64,000 nucleotides of DNA from an uncultured Litoreibacter sp. (lineage in GTDB: Bacteria > Pseudomonadota > Alphaproteobacteria > Rhodobacterales > Rhodobacteraceae). How positions within the stretch are numbered: position 1 is the first letter of the stretch; the number at the start of each line of letters is the position of its first letter. The stretch spans positions 558,001 through 622,000 of the forward strand of contig CANLQL010000002.1 in assembly GCA_947493265.1 (NCBI GenBank). Reading direction: 5' to 3'. Below the pieces are notes generated by a model. The model saw nothing but the letters and a program-made list of their open reading frames with translations, was not told where the DNA came from and made no database searches. Positions 1 to 10,904 of this stretch are shown here, one piece after another. A program made the position numbers and the translations under genes.

Positions 1-825
1 ATCGCCCAAGCGCTGGAGTTGGGCTTGGTCAATCCATCCACAATGATCGACACCAAGGGCCCGATGAAATGGGGCAAGTACAAGATCCGAGACTTCCACG
101 ATTACGGCCCGCGATTGAGTGTCACCGATGTCTTGGTCGAATCCTCCAACATCGGCACGGCGCATATGGCGATCAATATCGGGGGCAAGCGCCAACGGGC
201 GTTTTTGGAAACCCTGGGGATGTTGCAACCCACCCCGGTGGAGCTTGTCGAAGCGCCCGGTGCGCGGCCACTGTTGCCGCCTAAGTGGTCGGAGATTTCA
301 ACACTGACTATCAGCTACGGTCACGGTCTGGCTGTCAGCCCCCTGCATCTTGCGGCAGGTTACGCCACGATGGTCAATGGCGGTACGCAAGTGACCCCGA
401 CATTGTTGAAATCAAACAGTGTCAAACCGGGGCCGCGCGTGATCTCTGAACGGACGTCGGATCAGGTGCGCAAGATGTTGCGGCAGGTTGTGTCGCGCGG
501 AACCGCAAGTTTTGCGGACGTTCCGGGCTATGATGTGGGCGGGAAAACCGGCACAGCCGACAAGCCGAAACCTGCTGGCGGCTATTATAAGGACAAGGTC
601 ATCGCGACCTTTGCTGCGGCTTTCCCGATGGACGATCCGAAATATGTGTTGATCGTCACGTTGGATGAACCGGTCGAGACATCGGGCAGGGACCCGCGCC
701 GGACGGCCGGTTGGACCGCCGTGCCGGTTGCCGCCGAGATGATCCGCAGGACAGCGCCGCTCTTGGGGTTGAGACCAGATATTGAAGCCATGGCACAAAC
801 CAAGGTAACAGAGGCGAAATTCTAG
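1..825 (+). CDS. ftsI: Penicillin-binding protein 3 (septal transpeptidase FtsI), C-terminal part
   Basis: Frame 1 is open from the first base, so the gene begins before the window and only about the last 274 codons are present. FtsI cross-links peptidoglycan at the division septum from the periplasmic face of the inner membrane. The visible part is the transpeptidase domain: an SSN motif (SxN type) in VLVESSNIGT and the KTG box in VGGKTGTADKP. The active-site SxxK serine lies upstream, outside the window. The gene ends 22 bp before murE in the same direction, the normal dcw order. A TTG at 19 could be taken as a start, but the frame continues upstream of it, so that would be a false start. 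Confidence 0.95.
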   Translation: MAQALELGLVNPSTMIDTKGPMKWGKYKIRDFHDYGPRLSVTDVLVESSNIGTAHMAINIGGKRQRAFLETLGMLQPTPVELVEAPGARPLLPPKWSEISTLTISYGHGLAVSPLHLAAGYATMVNGGTQVTPTLLKSNSVKPGPRVISERTSDQVRKMLRQVVSRGTASFADVPGYDVGGKTGTADKPKPAGGYYKDKVIATFAAAFPMDDPKYVLIVTLDEPVETSGRDPRRTAGWTAVPVAAEMIRRTAPLLGLRPDIEAMAQTKVTEAKF

Positions 826-847
826 ACGACCAAAGTGGGACCGGGGC

Positions 848-2344
848 ATGTCAGGCGGCGCATCAAAGCAAAAGAAATCCAGCCTATCGGCGTTGGGGCT
901 GACCGCTTTGGGCGGCGCGGACGCTCAGATAACGGGATTGTCGGTCGACAGCCGTGATGTCAAACCGGGGCACTTGTTCGCGGCCTTGCCGGGTGCACAA
1001 ATGCATGGGGCGGAGTTTATCAAATTTGCCTTGCGGATGGACGCCGCGGCGATCCTGACCGACCCTGCCGGAGCAGAATTGGCCGCCGATGATCTGGCAG
1101 GCAAGGACGTCGCGGTTGTTGTCACCGAGGATCCCCGGCAGGCGTTGGCTTATGCCTGCGCACTTTGGTTTGAAACGCAGCCCGGCGCGATGGTGGCCAT
1201 CACCGGGACCAATGGAAAAACCTCCGTTGCCAATTTTACCCGTCAGATTTGGATGGAAATGGGTTTGGAAGCGGCCAATCTTGGAACAACCGGGGTCGAG
1301 GGCGCGTATACGGCACCGCTGCGCCATACGACCCCTGAACCGATCACGTTGCACCGGCTTCTGGCGCAGATGGCGCAGGCCGGAATTACCCATGCCGCGA
1401 TGGAGGCGTCTTCCCATGGGCTGGCGCAGCGTCGTTTGGATGGCGTGCATTTGATGGCGGCCGGATTTACCAACTTCACGCAAGATCATCTGGACTACCA
1501 CGAAACATTCGCCGAATATTTTGACGCCAAAGCCGGGCTGTTCCGCCGGGTGTTGGCGCAAGACGGGGTCGCAGTGATCAATCTTGATGATCCGCGCGGC
1601 CCCGAGATGGCCCGGATCGCCAATAGTCGCGGTCACCATGTTTTTGGCGTCGGCCGCACAGAGCGGGCGACGATGCAATTGCTCGATCAACGCTTTGATG
1701 CGACGGGGCAAGAACTGCGTTTTGCCTATCAAGGCGATGTGCATCAGGTGCGCTTGGACCTGATCGGCGGCTTCCAGGCCTCCAATGTGCTGGTCGCCGC
1801 AGGGCTTGCAATTGGGTGTGGCGCGAAGCCATCGGACGTTTTTGAAACGCTGCCAATGCTCAAGACCGTGCGTGGACGGATGGAAAAGGCGGGCACGCGT
1901 AGCAACGGGGCGGCGGTGTTTGTGGACTATGCTCATACGCCCGGCGCGCTGGAAACGGCATTGAAAGCGATCCGACCGCATGTAATGGGACGCATCATCG
2001 TCGTGTTTGGTGCGGGTGGAGACCGTGACAAGGGCAAGCGTCCGTTGATGGGTGCGGCGGCGCGCGATCATGCGGACGTCGTGTTTGTCACAGATGACAA
2101 TCCGCGCAGTGAAGCGCCAGCCGATATTCGGCGCGCGATCATGGAAGCGGTGCCGAACGCCAATGAAGTGGCTGACCGGGCAGAAGCGATCTTGCGCGGG
2201 GTCGATGCGCTGAACGCCGGCGACACGCTGCTTATTGCAGGCAAAGGACATGAAACCGGGCAAGTTGTCGGCGATGATGTCCTGCCGTTTGATGATGTGG
2301 AGCAAGCCTCGGTCGCAATCGCTGCGCTGGAAGGTGCGTTTTGA
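848..2344 (+). CDS. murE: UDP-MurNAc-L-Ala-D-Glu:meso-DAP ligase MurE
   Basis: Cytoplasmic Mur ligase that adds the third stem-peptide residue to UDP-MurNAc-dipeptide using ATP. The 498-residue length is normal. The ATP loop GTNGKTS lies at residues 120-126, HTTPEP follows in the central domain, and DDNPRSE near residue 418 is the DNPR motif that marks meso-diaminopimelate rather than lysine specificity, as expected for a Gram-negative. The ATG at 848 comes 22 bp after ftsI. The 3' end overlaps the murF start by 4 bp. Confidence 0.97.
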   Translation: MSGGASKQKKSSLSALGLTALGGADAQITGLSVDSRDVKPGHLFAALPGAQMHGAEFIKFALRMDAAAILTDPAGAELAADDLAGKDVAVVVTEDPRQALAYACALWFETQPGAMVAITGTNGKTSVANFTRQIWMEMGLEAANLGTTGVEGAYTAPLRHTTPEPITLHRLLAQMAQAGITHAAMEASSHGLAQRRLDGVHLMAAGFTNFTQDHLDYHETFAEYFDAKAGLFRRVLAQDGVAVINLDDPRGPEMARIANSRGHHVFGVGRTERATMQLLDQRFDATGQELRFAYQGDVHQVRLDLIGGFQASNVLVAAGLAIGCGAKPSDVFETLPMLKTVRGRMEKAGTRSNGAAVFVDYAHTPGALETALKAIRPHVMGRIIVVFGAGGDRDKGKRPLMGAAARDHADVVFVTDDNPRSEAPADIRRAIMEAVPNANEVADRAEAILRGVDALNAGDTLLIAGKGHETGQVVGDDVLPFDDVEQASVAIAALEGAF

Positions 2345-3780
2345 GCCTTTGGACAGGACAGGACGCCGCACAAGCGACGGGCGGAACCGCCACGAGCAAC
2401 TGGCAGGCCAATGGTGTGTCGATTGACACCCGGACGCTGGTCGCAGGGGAATTGTTCGTTGCCTTGAAGGACATCCGCGATGGTCATGATTTTGTTGCGC
2501 AAGCCTTGGAAAAAGGGGCCGCCGCCGCGCTTGTCAGTCATGTGCCGGATGACGTTCCTGCGGATGCGCCGCTGCTGATCGTCGATGACGTTCTGGAAGG
2601 GCTTGAAGCCTTGGGCAAAGCTGCGCGTGCGCGCACGGACGCGATGGTGATCGGGGTCACTGGGTCCGTCGGCAAGACCTCCACCAAAGAGATGTTGCGC
2701 ACGATGCTTTCCGGCCAAGGCAAAGTGCACGCAGCGGAAAAAAGCTTCAACAACCATTGGGGGGTGCCGTTAACCTTAGCGCGGATGCCCAGGGACACCG
2801 ATTTCGCTGTGATCGAGATAGGCATGAACCATCCCGGTGAAATCGCCCCCCTTGCGAAGATGGCGCAGCTAGACGTGGCAATGATCACCATCGTTGCCCC
2901 TGCGCATCTGGAGGCGTTCGAAAGCATTGAAGGCATCGCGCGGGAAAAGGCGGACATCTTCAAAGGGCTGATGGAAACCGGCGGCGTCGCAATCATCAAT
3001 GGCGATCTTGATGTGACTGACATGCTACTGGATGCAGCCCCGTTCGGGTGCGAGCGGTTCGGGGTCAGTGCCGCTGCCGAATGGCATCTGCAAGAGATCA
3101 CGCCGACCGAACACTGCACCGCTTGTGCGGCCTCTTATAATGGCGTGTCGTTTCTCTTTAAGGTCAATGCGCCCGGAACTCATTTCGCGATGAATGGCCT
3201 AGGGGCGATTGCGGCTTGCGTTGCCGCCGGTGCCGATCTTGGCCAATCGGCGATTGCCCTGGGTCAATGGCAACCGCCGCAAGGACGCGGGCAGCGGCAT
3301 TTTATCCAGCTCGATGCCACCAATGAAAGCCTCGGAATTGATCTGTTCGATGACGCTTATAATGCGAACCCGGCTTCGGTGGGGGCAGCGCTCAATGTTT
3401 TAGCGGGCACGACGCCGCCCAATCCGCGCGGACGGCGCGTCGCGATCCTGGGCGACATGAAAGAGCTCGGCAAAACCGAAATGGAATTGCACGAAGCGAT
3501 TGCCAGGTCTGAGGCCGTCGACGTCTTATCTGTCATTCATTGTGTGGGGCCCTTAATGCGCGCGTTGCATGATGCCTTGCCTGAGGAAAAACGCGGGCTT
3601 TGGGCGGAAACATCGGCAGAGCTGGCGGCCCGTCCAAGCAAACTGGTCCATGCCGGAGATAGCGTGCTGGTGAAAGGGTCGCTGTCGATGAAAATGGCGC
3701 TGATTGTTGACGCGGTCAGCAATTTGGGCGAAGCGGTACCAGACGCAGACATAGACAATCACACCGGAGACACACGCTAG
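2341..3780 (+). CDS. murF: UDP-MurNAc-tripeptide:D-Ala-D-Ala ligase MurF
   Basis: Adds D-Ala-D-Ala to the UDP-MurNAc-tripeptide, completing the cytoplasmic pentapeptide precursor. Mur ligase architecture with the ATP loop GSVGKTST at residues 108-115, NNHWGVPLT after it and the DAYNANP motif of MurF around residue 340. The start is a TTG inside the murE stop (TTGA overlap of 4 bp), giving the N-terminus MSLWTGQDAA expected for the family; no later ATG preserves the N-terminal domain. The stop codon touches the mraY ATG, so the genes are translationally coupled. Confidence 0.96.
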   Translation: MSLWTGQDAAQATGGTATSNWQANGVSIDTRTLVAGELFVALKDIRDGHDFVAQALEKGAAAALVSHVPDDVPADAPLLIVDDVLEGLEALGKAARARTDAMVIGVTGSVGKTSTKEMLRTMLSGQGKVHAAEKSFNNHWGVPLTLARMPRDTDFAVIEIGMNHPGEIAPLAKMAQLDVAMITIVAPAHLEAFESIEGIAREKADIFKGLMETGGVAIINGDLDVTDMLLDAAPFGCERFGVSAAAEWHLQEITPTEHCTACAASYNGVSFLFKVNAPGTHFAMNGLGAIAACVAAGADLGQSAIALGQWQPPQGRGQRHFIQLDATNESLGIDLFDDAYNANPASVGAALNVLAGTTPPNPRGRRVAILGDMKELGKTEMELHEAIARSEAVDVLSVIHCVGPLMRALHDALPEEKRGLWAETSAELAARPSKLVHAGDSVLVKGSLSMKMALIVDAVSNLGEAVPDADIDNHTGDTR

Positions 3781-4866
3781 ATGTTGTATTGGCTGAGCAC
3801 TTTCTCGGATGGCGGTGACGTCTTTAACCTGTTTCGCTACATCACCCTGCGCGCGGGTGGCGCGTTTTTCACAGCGCTGATATTTGGGTTCCTGTTCGGC
3901 CGTCCGTTGATCAACCTGCTCAAACGAAAGCAGGCCAATGGACAGCCCATTCGCGATGATGGCCCCGAAAGCCATCTGATCAGCAAGCAGGGCACGCCAA
4001 CAATGGGGGGTGTATTGATCCTCGGGGCGGTGCTGATCTCAACCCTGATGTGGGCGCGGCTTGACAACGGGTTTGTCTGGATTGTGCTGTTTGTCACCGT
4101 CAGTTTCGGTGCGATCGGCTTTGTCGATGACTATGCGAAAGTCACCTCAAATTCTCATGCCGGACTGTCCGGGCGGATACGCTTGGCCTTGGGTATTTTG
4201 ATTGCTGTGGTCGCGGGCTACGGGGCTACGATGTTGCACCCGGCAGAGCTGACCAACCAGCTTGCCCTGCCGATCTTCAAGGATGCGCTGGTCAATATGG
4301 GGTTGTTTTTCATCCCCTTTGCGATGTTTGTCATCGTGGGCTCGGCCAATTCAGTGAACCTGACAGACGGGCTCGACGGGTTGGCGATTATGCCGGTGAT
4401 GATTGCCGCAGGTTCGCTGGGCGTGATCGCCTATGCGGTGGGCCGGGTCGATTTCACCGAATATCTAGGCGTCCATTACGTGCCGGGGACAGGGGAATTG
4501 CTGATCTTTACAGCAGGTCTTATCGGCGGGGGCCTGGGCTTTCTTTGGTACAATGCGCCACCCGCCGCTGTCTTCATGGGCGATACCGGATCATTGGCGC
4601 TGGGCGGTGCATTGGGCGCGATTGCTGTCATGACCAAACATGAATTGGTCTTGGGCATCATTGGGGGGCTGTTCGTTGTGGAAACGCTCAGCGTCATCAT
4701 TCAGGTGGGTTATTTCAAGCTGACCGGGAAGCGGGTTTTCCTGATGGCCCCGATCCATCACCACTTTGAAAAGAAGGGCTGGGCGGAGCCACAGATCGTG
4801 ATCCGTTTCTGGATCATTTCGCTGATCCTGGCGATGATCGGCCTGGCCACTTTGAAGATCAGATGA
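3781..4866 (+). CDS. mraY: Phospho-MurNAc-pentapeptide transferase MraY
   Basis: Integral inner-membrane enzyme that moves phospho-MurNAc-pentapeptide from UDP to undecaprenyl phosphate, giving lipid I. 361 residues with about ten hydrophobic segments. The catalytic signatures are visible: VDDYAK near residue 116, [13 protein letters not shown] near residue 190, and the [12 protein letters not shown] loop near the C-terminus. The ATG directly follows the murF stop with no spacer and the 3' end overlaps murD by 4 bp. Confidence 0.97.
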   Translation: MLYWLSTFSDGGDVFNLFRYITLRAGGAFFTALIFGFLFGRPLINLLKRKQANGQPIRDDGPESHLISKQGTPTMGGVLILGAVLISTLMWARLDNGFVWIVLFVTVSFGAIGFVDDYAKVTSNSHAGLSGRIRLALGILIAVVAGYGATMLHPAELTNQLALPIFKDALVNMGLFFIPFAMFVIVGSANSVNLTDGLDGLAIMPVMIAAGSLGVIAYAVGRVDFTEYLGVHYVPGTGELLIFTAGLIGGGLGFLWYNAPPAAVFMGDTGSLALGGALGAIAVMTKHELVLGIIGGLFVVETLSVIIQVGYFKLTGKRVFLMAPIHHHFEKKGWAEPQIVIRFWIISLILAMIGLATLKIR

Positions 4867-6260
4867 TCCCGGTTCAGGGATATTCCGGGGCCCGTGTTGG
4901 CGTGCTTGGGCTTGGCCGTTCTGGCCTGGCGACAGCACGCGCATTGCAGGCAGGCGGGGCAACGCCGTTGGTTTGGGATGACAATGAGGCGGCGCGCAAA
5001 GCGGGCGAGGCCGAAGGTTTCGCGCTGCACGACTTTACCCGTGCAGGTGCATTTGACGATATCGCCGCGCTGATCACATCCCCCGGTATTGCGCATCTTT
5101 ATCCGGAGCCGCACCGCGCAATTGCAGCGGCCTACAAGGCAGGCGTGCCGGTCGACAATGACATCAGCCTGTTCTTCCGATCCTTTGCGACGCGGGACTG
5201 GGACAGCTTCGACCAGATGCCGAAGATTGTCGCGGTCACCGGCTCCAACGGAAAATCGACAACCTCAGCGCTGATCTATCACGTCTTGCAAAAGGTCGAG
5301 CGACCAACGCAATTGGCTGGCAATATCGGACGCGGCGTGCTGGACCTTGACCCCGCGATAGAGGCTGAAGTCGTGGTGCTGGAGTTGAGTTCGTATCAGC
5401 TGGAACTGGCCCGTGCGTTAACACCGGATATCGCGGTCTTCACCAATCTCAGCCCTGACCATCTGGACCGTCACGCGGGCCATGGGGGCTATTTTGCAGC
5501 AAAACGCAGGCTCTTTGCCGAAGGCGGCCCGGATCGGGCGATCATCGGCGTGGATGAAGTTGAAGGTCAGTACCTGGCGGGCCAATTGTCCGCCGCTGGC
5601 AGTGATGACCGCGTGTTACGGGTGTCCTCGGGTCAGAAGCTGACGGGGGATGGCTGGAATGTTTTCGTGCGCAAAGGCCAGTTGGCCGAATGGCGCAAGG
5701 GGCGTCAGACGGCGTTGATCGATCTTCGCGACATCACCGGGCTGCCGGGAAGTCACAACCACCAAAATGCAGCGGCGGCTTACGGCGTGTGCCGCAGTCT
5801 GGGTCTGGCCCCAAGGGTGATCGAGGCTGCGTTCCGGTCCTTTGGCGGGTTGCCGCATCGGTCACAGACGATCGCGGAAATTGACGATGTCCGCTTCGTC
5901 AATGACAGCAAAGCCACCAATGTTGACGCCGCATCGAAAGCGTTGCAGGCGTTTCAAAATATTCGCTGGATATGTGGCGGATTGGAAAAAGAGGGCGGGA
6001 TCGCTGCCCTACAGCCGCATCTGGGCGCTGTGCGCAAAGCCTATGTGATCGGGCGGGAAGCCGATGCGTTCGCCCTGCAATTGGGGGACCTGCCGCACCA
6101 GATTTGCAAAACGATGGAGGCTGCCGTTGCAGCTGCGGCCCAAGATGCGGAGGCTGGGGATACGGTGCTGCTCGCCCCTGCGGCGGCCAGTTTTGATCAA
6201 TACGACAATTTCGAACAACGCGGCGAGGATTTCGCCGCGCAAGTCGCCAAGCTAGGCTGA
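4863..6260 (+). CDS. murD: UDP-MurNAc-L-Ala:D-Glu ligase MurD
   Basis: Adds D-glutamate to UDP-MurNAc-L-alanine in the cytoplasm. 465 residues, a normal length. A Rossmann-like [10 protein letters not shown] near the N-terminus binds the UDP moiety, the ATP loop GSNGKST is at residues 127-133, and NDSKATN near residue 350 is the family's C-terminal-domain motif. The start ATG sits in an ATGA overlap with mraY. It is the last gene of the first dcw block: its last 9 bp overlap the end of an opposing gene, so this transcript must stop or run into antisense there. Confidence 0.96.
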   Translation: MIPVQGYSGARVGVLGLGRSGLATARALQAGGATPLVWDDNEAARKAGEAEGFALHDFTRAGAFDDIAALITSPGIAHLYPEPHRAIAAAYKAGVPVDNDISLFFRSFATRDWDSFDQMPKIVAVTGSNGKSTTSALIYHVLQKVERPTQLAGNIGRGVLDLDPAIEAEVVVLELSSYQLELARALTPDIAVFTNLSPDHLDRHAGHGGYFAAKRRLFAEGGPDRAIIGVDEVEGQYLAGQLSAAGSDDRVLRVSSGQKLTGDGWNVFVRKGQLAEWRKGRQTALIDLRDITGLPGSHNHQNAAAAYGVCRSLGLAPRVIEAAFRSFGGLPHRSQTIAEIDDVRFVNDSKATNVDAASKALQAFQNIRWICGGLEKEGGIAALQPHLGAVRKAYVIGREADAFALQLGDLPHQICKTMEAAVAAAAQDAEAGDTVLLAPAAASFDQYDNFEQRGEDFAAQVAKLG

Positions 6261-6845
6261 ATACGCCTTAGCCCGCTCGGCCTCGCTCAGCACGTAAGGT
6301 TTGACGATGCTTCTGCCTGTGTCTGGATCAAACAGCGGCGTATCTTTCCAGCGCCCGCTGATCCGGGAACCCAGTATATTGCGCATGGTGCGGAAGACAA
6401 ATTTGAACATCGACCCTTTGGGCTCGGTTACAGGCGCGGTGGCCTGTTCGGTCTTGTAGCGAAAGTTGATCGGACCAAGCCGTTCGTTCTGGACTTGGAT
6501 GGTTCCGGCGATGATCCCGGCAAATGCAATCTTGGGATTGCCGACTGTGTTGAAAAGCGGTGTTTTGCAGCAGGATGTATGCCAACGGTAGAGCCCTTTT
6601 GGGGACAGTTTGACGATCTGCAAATTCTCTTTGCCTTGGGTGATCTTGATCTGCCAGCTTTGCGCTTGAAACAGCTCGGTGCCGCCTTGCGCGTCCAGGT
6701 AAGTGCCTTGCTGGCCCAAATAGCGCTGGAAAGCCTGGCAATCTTTGCAATAGCACATGCCGTGATTGCCGGTTCGCAGACTGTCGGCATCGACCTGGGC
6801 CTGAAACGCCCCGCATTTGCATAAGATTTGCAGCGGTTCGCTCAT
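6252..6845 (-). CDS. DUF6151-like (GFA-type zinc fold) protein
   Basis: 197 residues beginning [10 protein letters not shown], with [13 protein letters not shown] about 25 residues later. This CxC ... CxxC pattern is typical of the glutathione-dependent formaldehyde-activating-like (GFA) fold, and [11 protein letters not shown] follows near the middle. The overall form fits DUF6151, recognised from memory; the biochemical role is unknown. I chose the ATG at 6845 rather than the longer frame start at 6923 because a clear AGGAGG-like site lies 4-11 bases upstream and the extra 26 residues look noncoding. It is transcribed against the dcw cluster, sits between murD and ftsW, and its last 9 bp overlap murD. 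Confidence 0.8.
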   Translation of the reverse strand: MSEPLQILCKCGAFQAQVDADSLRTGNHGMCYCKDCQAFQRYLGQQGTYLDAQGGTELFQAQSWQIKITQGKENLQIVKLSPKGLYRWHTSCCKTPLFNTVGNPKIAFAGIIAGTIQVQNERLGPINFRYKTEQATAPVTEPKGSMFKFVFRTMRNILGSRISGRWKDTPLFDPDTGRSIVKPYVLSEAERAKAYSA

Positions 6846-6963
6846 TTTTGCCTCCTGATTTGTCTTCGATGACGATAGGCTGGCAAGCTCAGCAAAACAA
6901 CGCCCATTGCGGCAAACTCCCACTGGATTTAGTGCGCAACTGCCGCTATGCTGACAAGATAGA

Positions 6964-6979
6964 CCCGAGACAACTCGGG
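6964..6979. promoter_or_regulatory. Inverted repeat in the ftsW leader
   Basis: CCCGAG-ACAA-CTCGGG is a perfect 6+6 bp inverted repeat with a 4-base loop, ending 28 bp before the ftsW start codon in the divergent region between the DUF6151-like gene and ftsW. It could be an operator or an RNA hairpin in the ftsW leader. There is no T-run, so it is not a standard terminator. Function is inferred only from position. Confidence 0.4.
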
Positions 6980-7007
6980 CGTTGAGGCAGTTTCAGGCGG
7001 TATTCTC

Positions 7008-8171
7008 ATGACTGAGATGGTGTATGGCACCGTATCCGCACGTCCCGGGGAACCAATTTTACCCCGTTGGTGGCGTACGGTTGATCGTTGGTCGATGACC
7101 TGCGTTTTTGCGCTATTTGGCGTTGGACTTTTGCTGGGCTTGGCAGCTTCCCCGCCATTGGCCGCGAAAAACGGGTTGGACCCGTTCCACTATGTGTCCC
7201 GGCAAGCCTTCTTTGGTTGCATCGCGCTGTCGCTGATGGTGATCGTGTCGATGTTGCCTGTTCAGGTCGTGCGTCGATTGGCCGTTTTGGGCTTTGCGCT
7301 GTCCTTTATTGCGCTGATCTTCCTGCCCGTGTTTGGCACCGATTTCGGCAAGGGTGCAATGCGGTGGTATTCGCTGGGCTTTGCCAGTGTGCAACCGTCC
7401 GAGTTTCTTAAGCCGGTTTTCCTGGTTCTGTCCGCGTGGTTGATCGCGGCCAGTCAGGAGATTAACGGCCCCCCGGGCAAGCTGTTTTCCTTTGTCATAA
7501 CGCTGGTGATCGTGGGCTTTTTGGCGTTGCAGCCTGATTTTGGGCAAGCCTGTCTGGTCCTGTTCGGCTGGGGCGTGGTTTATTTTGTCGCCGGTGCACC
7601 GCTGTTTTTGCTGATCGGGATGGCAGGTATCGTCGTGGCGGCGGGCATGTCCGCCTACAACCTGTCAGACCACTTCGCGCGTCGGATCGATGGCTTTCTG
7701 TCTGCCGAGGTGGACCCGAATACACAATTGGGCTTTGCGACCAATGCCATCGTCGAAGGGGGATTTTTCGGTGTTGGCGTCGGGGAAGGCTCCGTGAAAT
7801 GGTCGCTGCCCGATGCGCATACCGATTTCATCATCGCGGTGGCAGCGGAAGAATATGGCCTCGTGCTGGTTCTTCTGATTATCGCGCTTTACGCAATTTT
7901 CACCGTCCGCGCGCTTCACCGGCTGACCAAAGAGCGGGACCCCTTCACCCGTCTGGCAGGCACCGGATTGGCGGCGATGTTTGCAATGCAGGCAATTATC
8001 AATATGGGCGTCGCGGTGCGGCTGCTGCCCGCCAAAGGCATGACACTGCCCTTCGTTTCCAACGGTGGATCGTCGCTGATCGCAGGCGGTATCGCGATCG
8101 GCATGTTGCTGGCTTTCACCCGCACCCGCCCTCAAGGGGAGATCAGCGATATCCTGATCAACCGCAGATGA
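7008..8171 (+). CDS. ftsW: Septal peptidoglycan polymerase FtsW (SEDS family)
   Basis: 387-residue polytopic membrane protein of the SEDS family, which polymerises lipid II with FtsI at the septum. About ten hydrophobic segments are visible, with the family motifs QPDFGQA near residue 180, the region around [14 protein letters not shown] near residue 270, and FVSNGGSS near residue 350. The N-terminus [10 protein letters not shown] matches roseobacter homologues from memory. Because an opposing gene precedes it, ftsW probably starts a new transcript in the 162 bp upstream. It overlaps murG by 4 bp. Confidence 0.95.
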   Translation: MTEMVYGTVSARPGEPILPRWWRTVDRWSMTCVFALFGVGLLLGLAASPPLAAKNGLDPFHYVSRQAFFGCIALSLMVIVSMLPVQVVRRLAVLGFALSFIALIFLPVFGTDFGKGAMRWYSLGFASVQPSEFLKPVFLVLSAWLIAASQEINGPPGKLFSFVITLVIVGFLALQPDFGQACLVLFGWGVVYFVAGAPLFLLIGMAGIVVAAGMSAYNLSDHFARRIDGFLSAEVDPNTQLGFATNAIVEGGFFGVGVGEGSVKWSLPDAHTDFIIAVAAEEYGLVLVLLIIALYAIFTVRALHRLTKERDPFTRLAGTGLAAMFAMQAIINMGVAVRLLPAKGMTLPFVSNGGSSLIAGGIAIGMLLAFTRTRPQGEISDILINRR

Positions 8172-9262
8172 CCCAGCCGCTGCTCATGATTGCCGCAGGT
8201 GGCACAGGCGGGCATATGTTTCCCGCACAAGCTTTGGCCGAGGCGATGTTGCGCAAAGGTTGGCGGGTCAAGCTGTCCACGGATGCGCGCGGCGCGCGGT
8301 ATACTGGCGGTTTCCCGCATTCGGTTGAAATCGAACAAATCCCGTCTGCAACTTTTGCGCGCGGCGGGATCGCAGGCAAAGTGACAGCCCCCTTCAAGCT
8401 GGCTGCCGGCGTCATTGCCGCCATGGGAAAGATGTTGCGCGACAAGCCGACCGTCGTGGTGGGCTTTGGCGGCTATCCTGCATTTCCCGCAATGGCTGCG
8501 GCCTGGATTTTGCGGAGGCCCCGCGCATTGCACGAACAAAACGGTGTCCTTGGGCGAGTGAACAAGTTGTTTGCCAAACGCATGGATGCGGTCGCGTGCG
8601 GGACATGGCCCACGGACCTGCCCGACGGTGTGGACGGGATATTCACAGGCAATCCTGTGCGCGCAGCCGTTCTGGAACGGGCCGGGGCCAGCTATATTCC
8701 GCCGGGTGATTACCCGATGTCTGTCGTTGTGATCGGCGGCAGCCAAGGCGCGCGCATCCTGTCGCAAATGGTGCCGCAAGCGATGGCCCGGTTGCCCTAT
8801 GATTTGCGTGAGCGTCTGCGGGTTGCCCATCAAGCGCGCGACGAGGACGCCGACATGGCGCGCGCAACTTATTTCGACGCAAATATCAACGCGGATGTGG
8901 AGCCGTTCTTTCACGACATTCCCAACCGGTTTGCGGAAGCGCAGCTGATTATTTCCCGTTCCGGCGCGTCGTCTGTCGCCGATATTTCCGTGATCGGTCG
9001 CCCGTCTATTCTGATCCCATATGCGGCCGCCGCCGGTGATCATCAAAGCGCGAATGCACGCGGCTTGGCGCAAGCACAAGCCGCCGTGGTCATCCCGGAA
9101 AGTCAATTGACCGAGGACGATCTGGCCGATCAGATCAAAGCCATCCTGACCAACCCAGACGCCGCCTTGCAAATGTCTCAGAATGCGATCATTGCAGGCC
9201 GTCCGGACGCGACAAAGTCCTTGGTTGAGATTGTTGAATTGTTAGCGAAGAAGGTGACATGA
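8168..9262 (+). CDS. murG: UDP-GlcNAc:lipid I GlcNAc transferase MurG
   Basis: Adds GlcNAc to lipid I to make lipid II at the cytoplasmic face of the inner membrane. 364 residues in the GT-B fold: the N-terminal glycine loop GGTGGH at residues 11-16, GFGGYPAFP near residue 100 and IGGSQGA near residue 190 are standard MurG motifs. The frame is open much further upstream, but the start is set at 8168 because that ATG forms an ATGA overlap with ftsW and places GGTGGH at the normal distance from the N-terminus. It overlaps murC by 4 bp. Confidence 0.96.
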   Translation: MTQPLLMIAAGGTGGHMFPAQALAEAMLRKGWRVKLSTDARGARYTGGFPHSVEIEQIPSATFARGGIAGKVTAPFKLAAGVIAAMGKMLRDKPTVVVGFGGYPAFPAMAAAWILRRPRALHEQNGVLGRVNKLFAKRMDAVACGTWPTDLPDGVDGIFTGNPVRAAVLERAGASYIPPGDYPMSVVVIGGSQGARILSQMVPQAMARLPYDLRERLRVAHQARDEDADMARATYFDANINADVEPFFHDIPNRFAEAQLIISRSGASSVADISVIGRPSILIPYAAAAGDHQSANARGLAQAQAAVVIPESQLTEDDLADQIKAILTNPDAALQMSQNAIIAGRPDATKSLVEIVELLAKKVT

Positions 9263-10653
9263 GCGCAGCCACGAAACTCCCGCTTGAGCTTGGTGCCATC
9301 CATTTTGTAGGCATCGGTGGTATTGGCATGTCCGGCATCGCCGAGGTGCTTTTGAACCACGGCTACAAAGTTCAGGGGTCTGACCTTAAAGCCTCAAAAA
9401 TCACCGACCGTCTGAAAGGGTTGGGGGCCGTGATCTTCGAAGGACAACGGGCCGAAAACCTTGATCACGCCGAAGTCGTAGTAATTTCGTCTGCGATCAA
9501 AAAGGGCAATGCTGAACTGGACGCGGCCCGTGCGCGGGGCCTTCCCGTTGTGCGCCGGGCCGAGATGCTGGCAGAGCTTATGCGCCTGAAATCCAACATT
9601 GCGGTCGCGGGCACACATGGCAAAACCACAACCACGACGATGGTCGCGGCCTTGCTTGATGAAGGCGGGATCGACCCCACCGTGATTAATGGCGGTATCA
9701 TTCATGCGTACGGCTCGAACGCGCGGATGGGGCAGGGCGAATGGATGGTCGTGGAGGCGGATGAAAGCGACGGCACATTCAACCGTTTGCCTGCGACCAT
9801 TGCGATCGTGACCAATATTGACCCCGAACATATGGAACATTGGGGCACCGAAGCAGCCTTGCATCAGGGCTTTCTGGATTTCGTCTCCAACATCCCGTTT
9901 TACGGTCTGGCCGTGTGCTGCACCGATGATCCTGACGTGCGCACGCTTGTCGGCAAGATCACGGACCGGCGCATCGTCACTTTTGGGTTCAACGCGCAGG
10001 CGGATGTGCGGGCGGTGAACCTGCACTACAAATCCGGCGTCGCGCATTTTGACATTGCCTTGCAAAACGATGCGATGGTGATCGAAGACTGCGCCTTGCC
10101 GATGCCGGGGGATCACAACGTCTCCAACGCGCTGTCCGCCGTTGCTGTGGCGCGCCATTTGGGCATGAAAGCCTCCGAGATCAAACAGGCGTTGGCTAAT
10201 TTTGGCGGCGTGAACCGGCGCTTCACCAAAGTTGGCGAAGTGGATGGCGTCACGATCATTGACGACTACGGCCACCACCCGGTGGAGATTTCTGCCGTCT
10301 TGAAAGCCGCACGCCAAGCCAGTGATGGCCGGGTGATCGCCGTACATCAGCCGCACCGCTATTCGCGCTTGCACTCGCTTTTCGATGATTTCTGTGGTTG
10401 CTTTAATGATGCCGACATTGTCGGTATCTCAGATGTTTTTGCCGCCGGGGAAGACCCGATTGAGGGCGCATCGCGCGATGATCTTGTCGCAGGTCTAAAG
10501 CGGCAAGGGCATCGCCATGCGTTGGCCGTGGAAGATGAAGACGCGCTGCTGAAGTTGGTTCAGTCAGAGGCCAAATCAGGTGATATCGTGGTCTGCCTTG
10601 GGGCAGGTACGATCAGCGCTTGGGCCAACGCCTTGCCGGAGCGTCTTGCATGA
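9259..10653 (+). CDS. murC: UDP-MurNAc:L-alanine ligase MurC
   Basis: First Mur ligase of the stem peptide, adding L-alanine to UDP-MurNAc. 464 residues with [12 protein letters not shown] at the N-terminus, the ATP loop GTHGKTTTT at residues 118-126, EADESDGTF near residue 170 and DDYGHHP near residue 335. The ATG overlaps murG by 4 bp, and its own stop overlaps the small downstream gene by 4 bp. In many bacteria murB follows directly; here two small membrane-protein genes lie between. Confidence 0.97.
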   Translation: MSAATKLPLELGAIHFVGIGGIGMSGIAEVLLNHGYKVQGSDLKASKITDRLKGLGAVIFEGQRAENLDHAEVVVISSAIKKGNAELDAARARGLPVVRRAEMLAELMRLKSNIAVAGTHGKTTTTTMVAALLDEGGIDPTVINGGIIHAYGSNARMGQGEWMVVEADESDGTFNRLPATIAIVTNIDPEHMEHWGTEAALHQGFLDFVSNIPFYGLAVCCTDDPDVRTLVGKITDRRIVTFGFNAQADVRAVNLHYKSGVAHFDIALQNDAMVIEDCALPMPGDHNVSNALSAVAVARHLGMKASEIKQALANFGGVNRRFTKVGEVDGVTIIDDYGHHPVEISAVLKAARQASDGRVIAVHQPHRYSRLHSLFDDFCGCFNDADIVGISDVFAAGEDPIEGASRDDLVAGLKRQGHRHALAVEDEDALLKLVQSEAKSGDIVVCLGAGTISAWANALPERLA

Positions 10654-10904
10654 GCCTTTCGCTTCTTCTTGGCATATTCTGGGCGCTTGCAGCGACAGTG
10701 ACAGCGTTGTTGCCGATGCGGTTTCAGTTTGTGCCGGGGTTGACGTTGCTGATCCTTGCACCGGTGTTGATCTGCTTTATCGGCTATCAACACGGCTTCT
10801 GGGTCGCGCTTCTGGGGCTGGCCGCGTTCGTGTCGATGTTTCGCAATCCGTTGCGATATTTCTGGCGCAAAGCATTCGCAAAGGGCACGGAGGGGGCGGA
10901 ATGA
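10650..10904 (+). CDS. DUF2484-like small membrane protein (first copy)
   Basis: 84 residues, mostly hydrophobic, with two or three membrane segments and a basic C-terminal tail ([12 protein letters not shown]). Recognised from memory as the DUF2484 family, which in Rhodobacterales sits between murC and murB and is sometimes mislabelled as MurC. The function is unknown; location suggests a role in envelope synthesis. The start ATG overlaps the murC stop (ATGA) and the stop overlaps the next gene the same way, so the longer TTG start at 10620 is rejected. It is paralogous to the next gene: both share LxxGxxW, a mid-chain GxW, RxPxRYxxR near the end and a terminal AE. Confidence 0.85.
   Translation: MSLSLLLGIFWALAATVTALLPMRFQFVPGLTLLILAPVLICFIGYQHGFWVALLGLAAFVSMFRNPLRYFWRKAFAKGTEGAE

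Noticed and set aside
884-2371. 495-residue open frame antisense to murE
   Set aside because: Arginine-, histidine- and cysteine-rich translation with no motif, fully opposite a certain gene; a codon-bias shadow.
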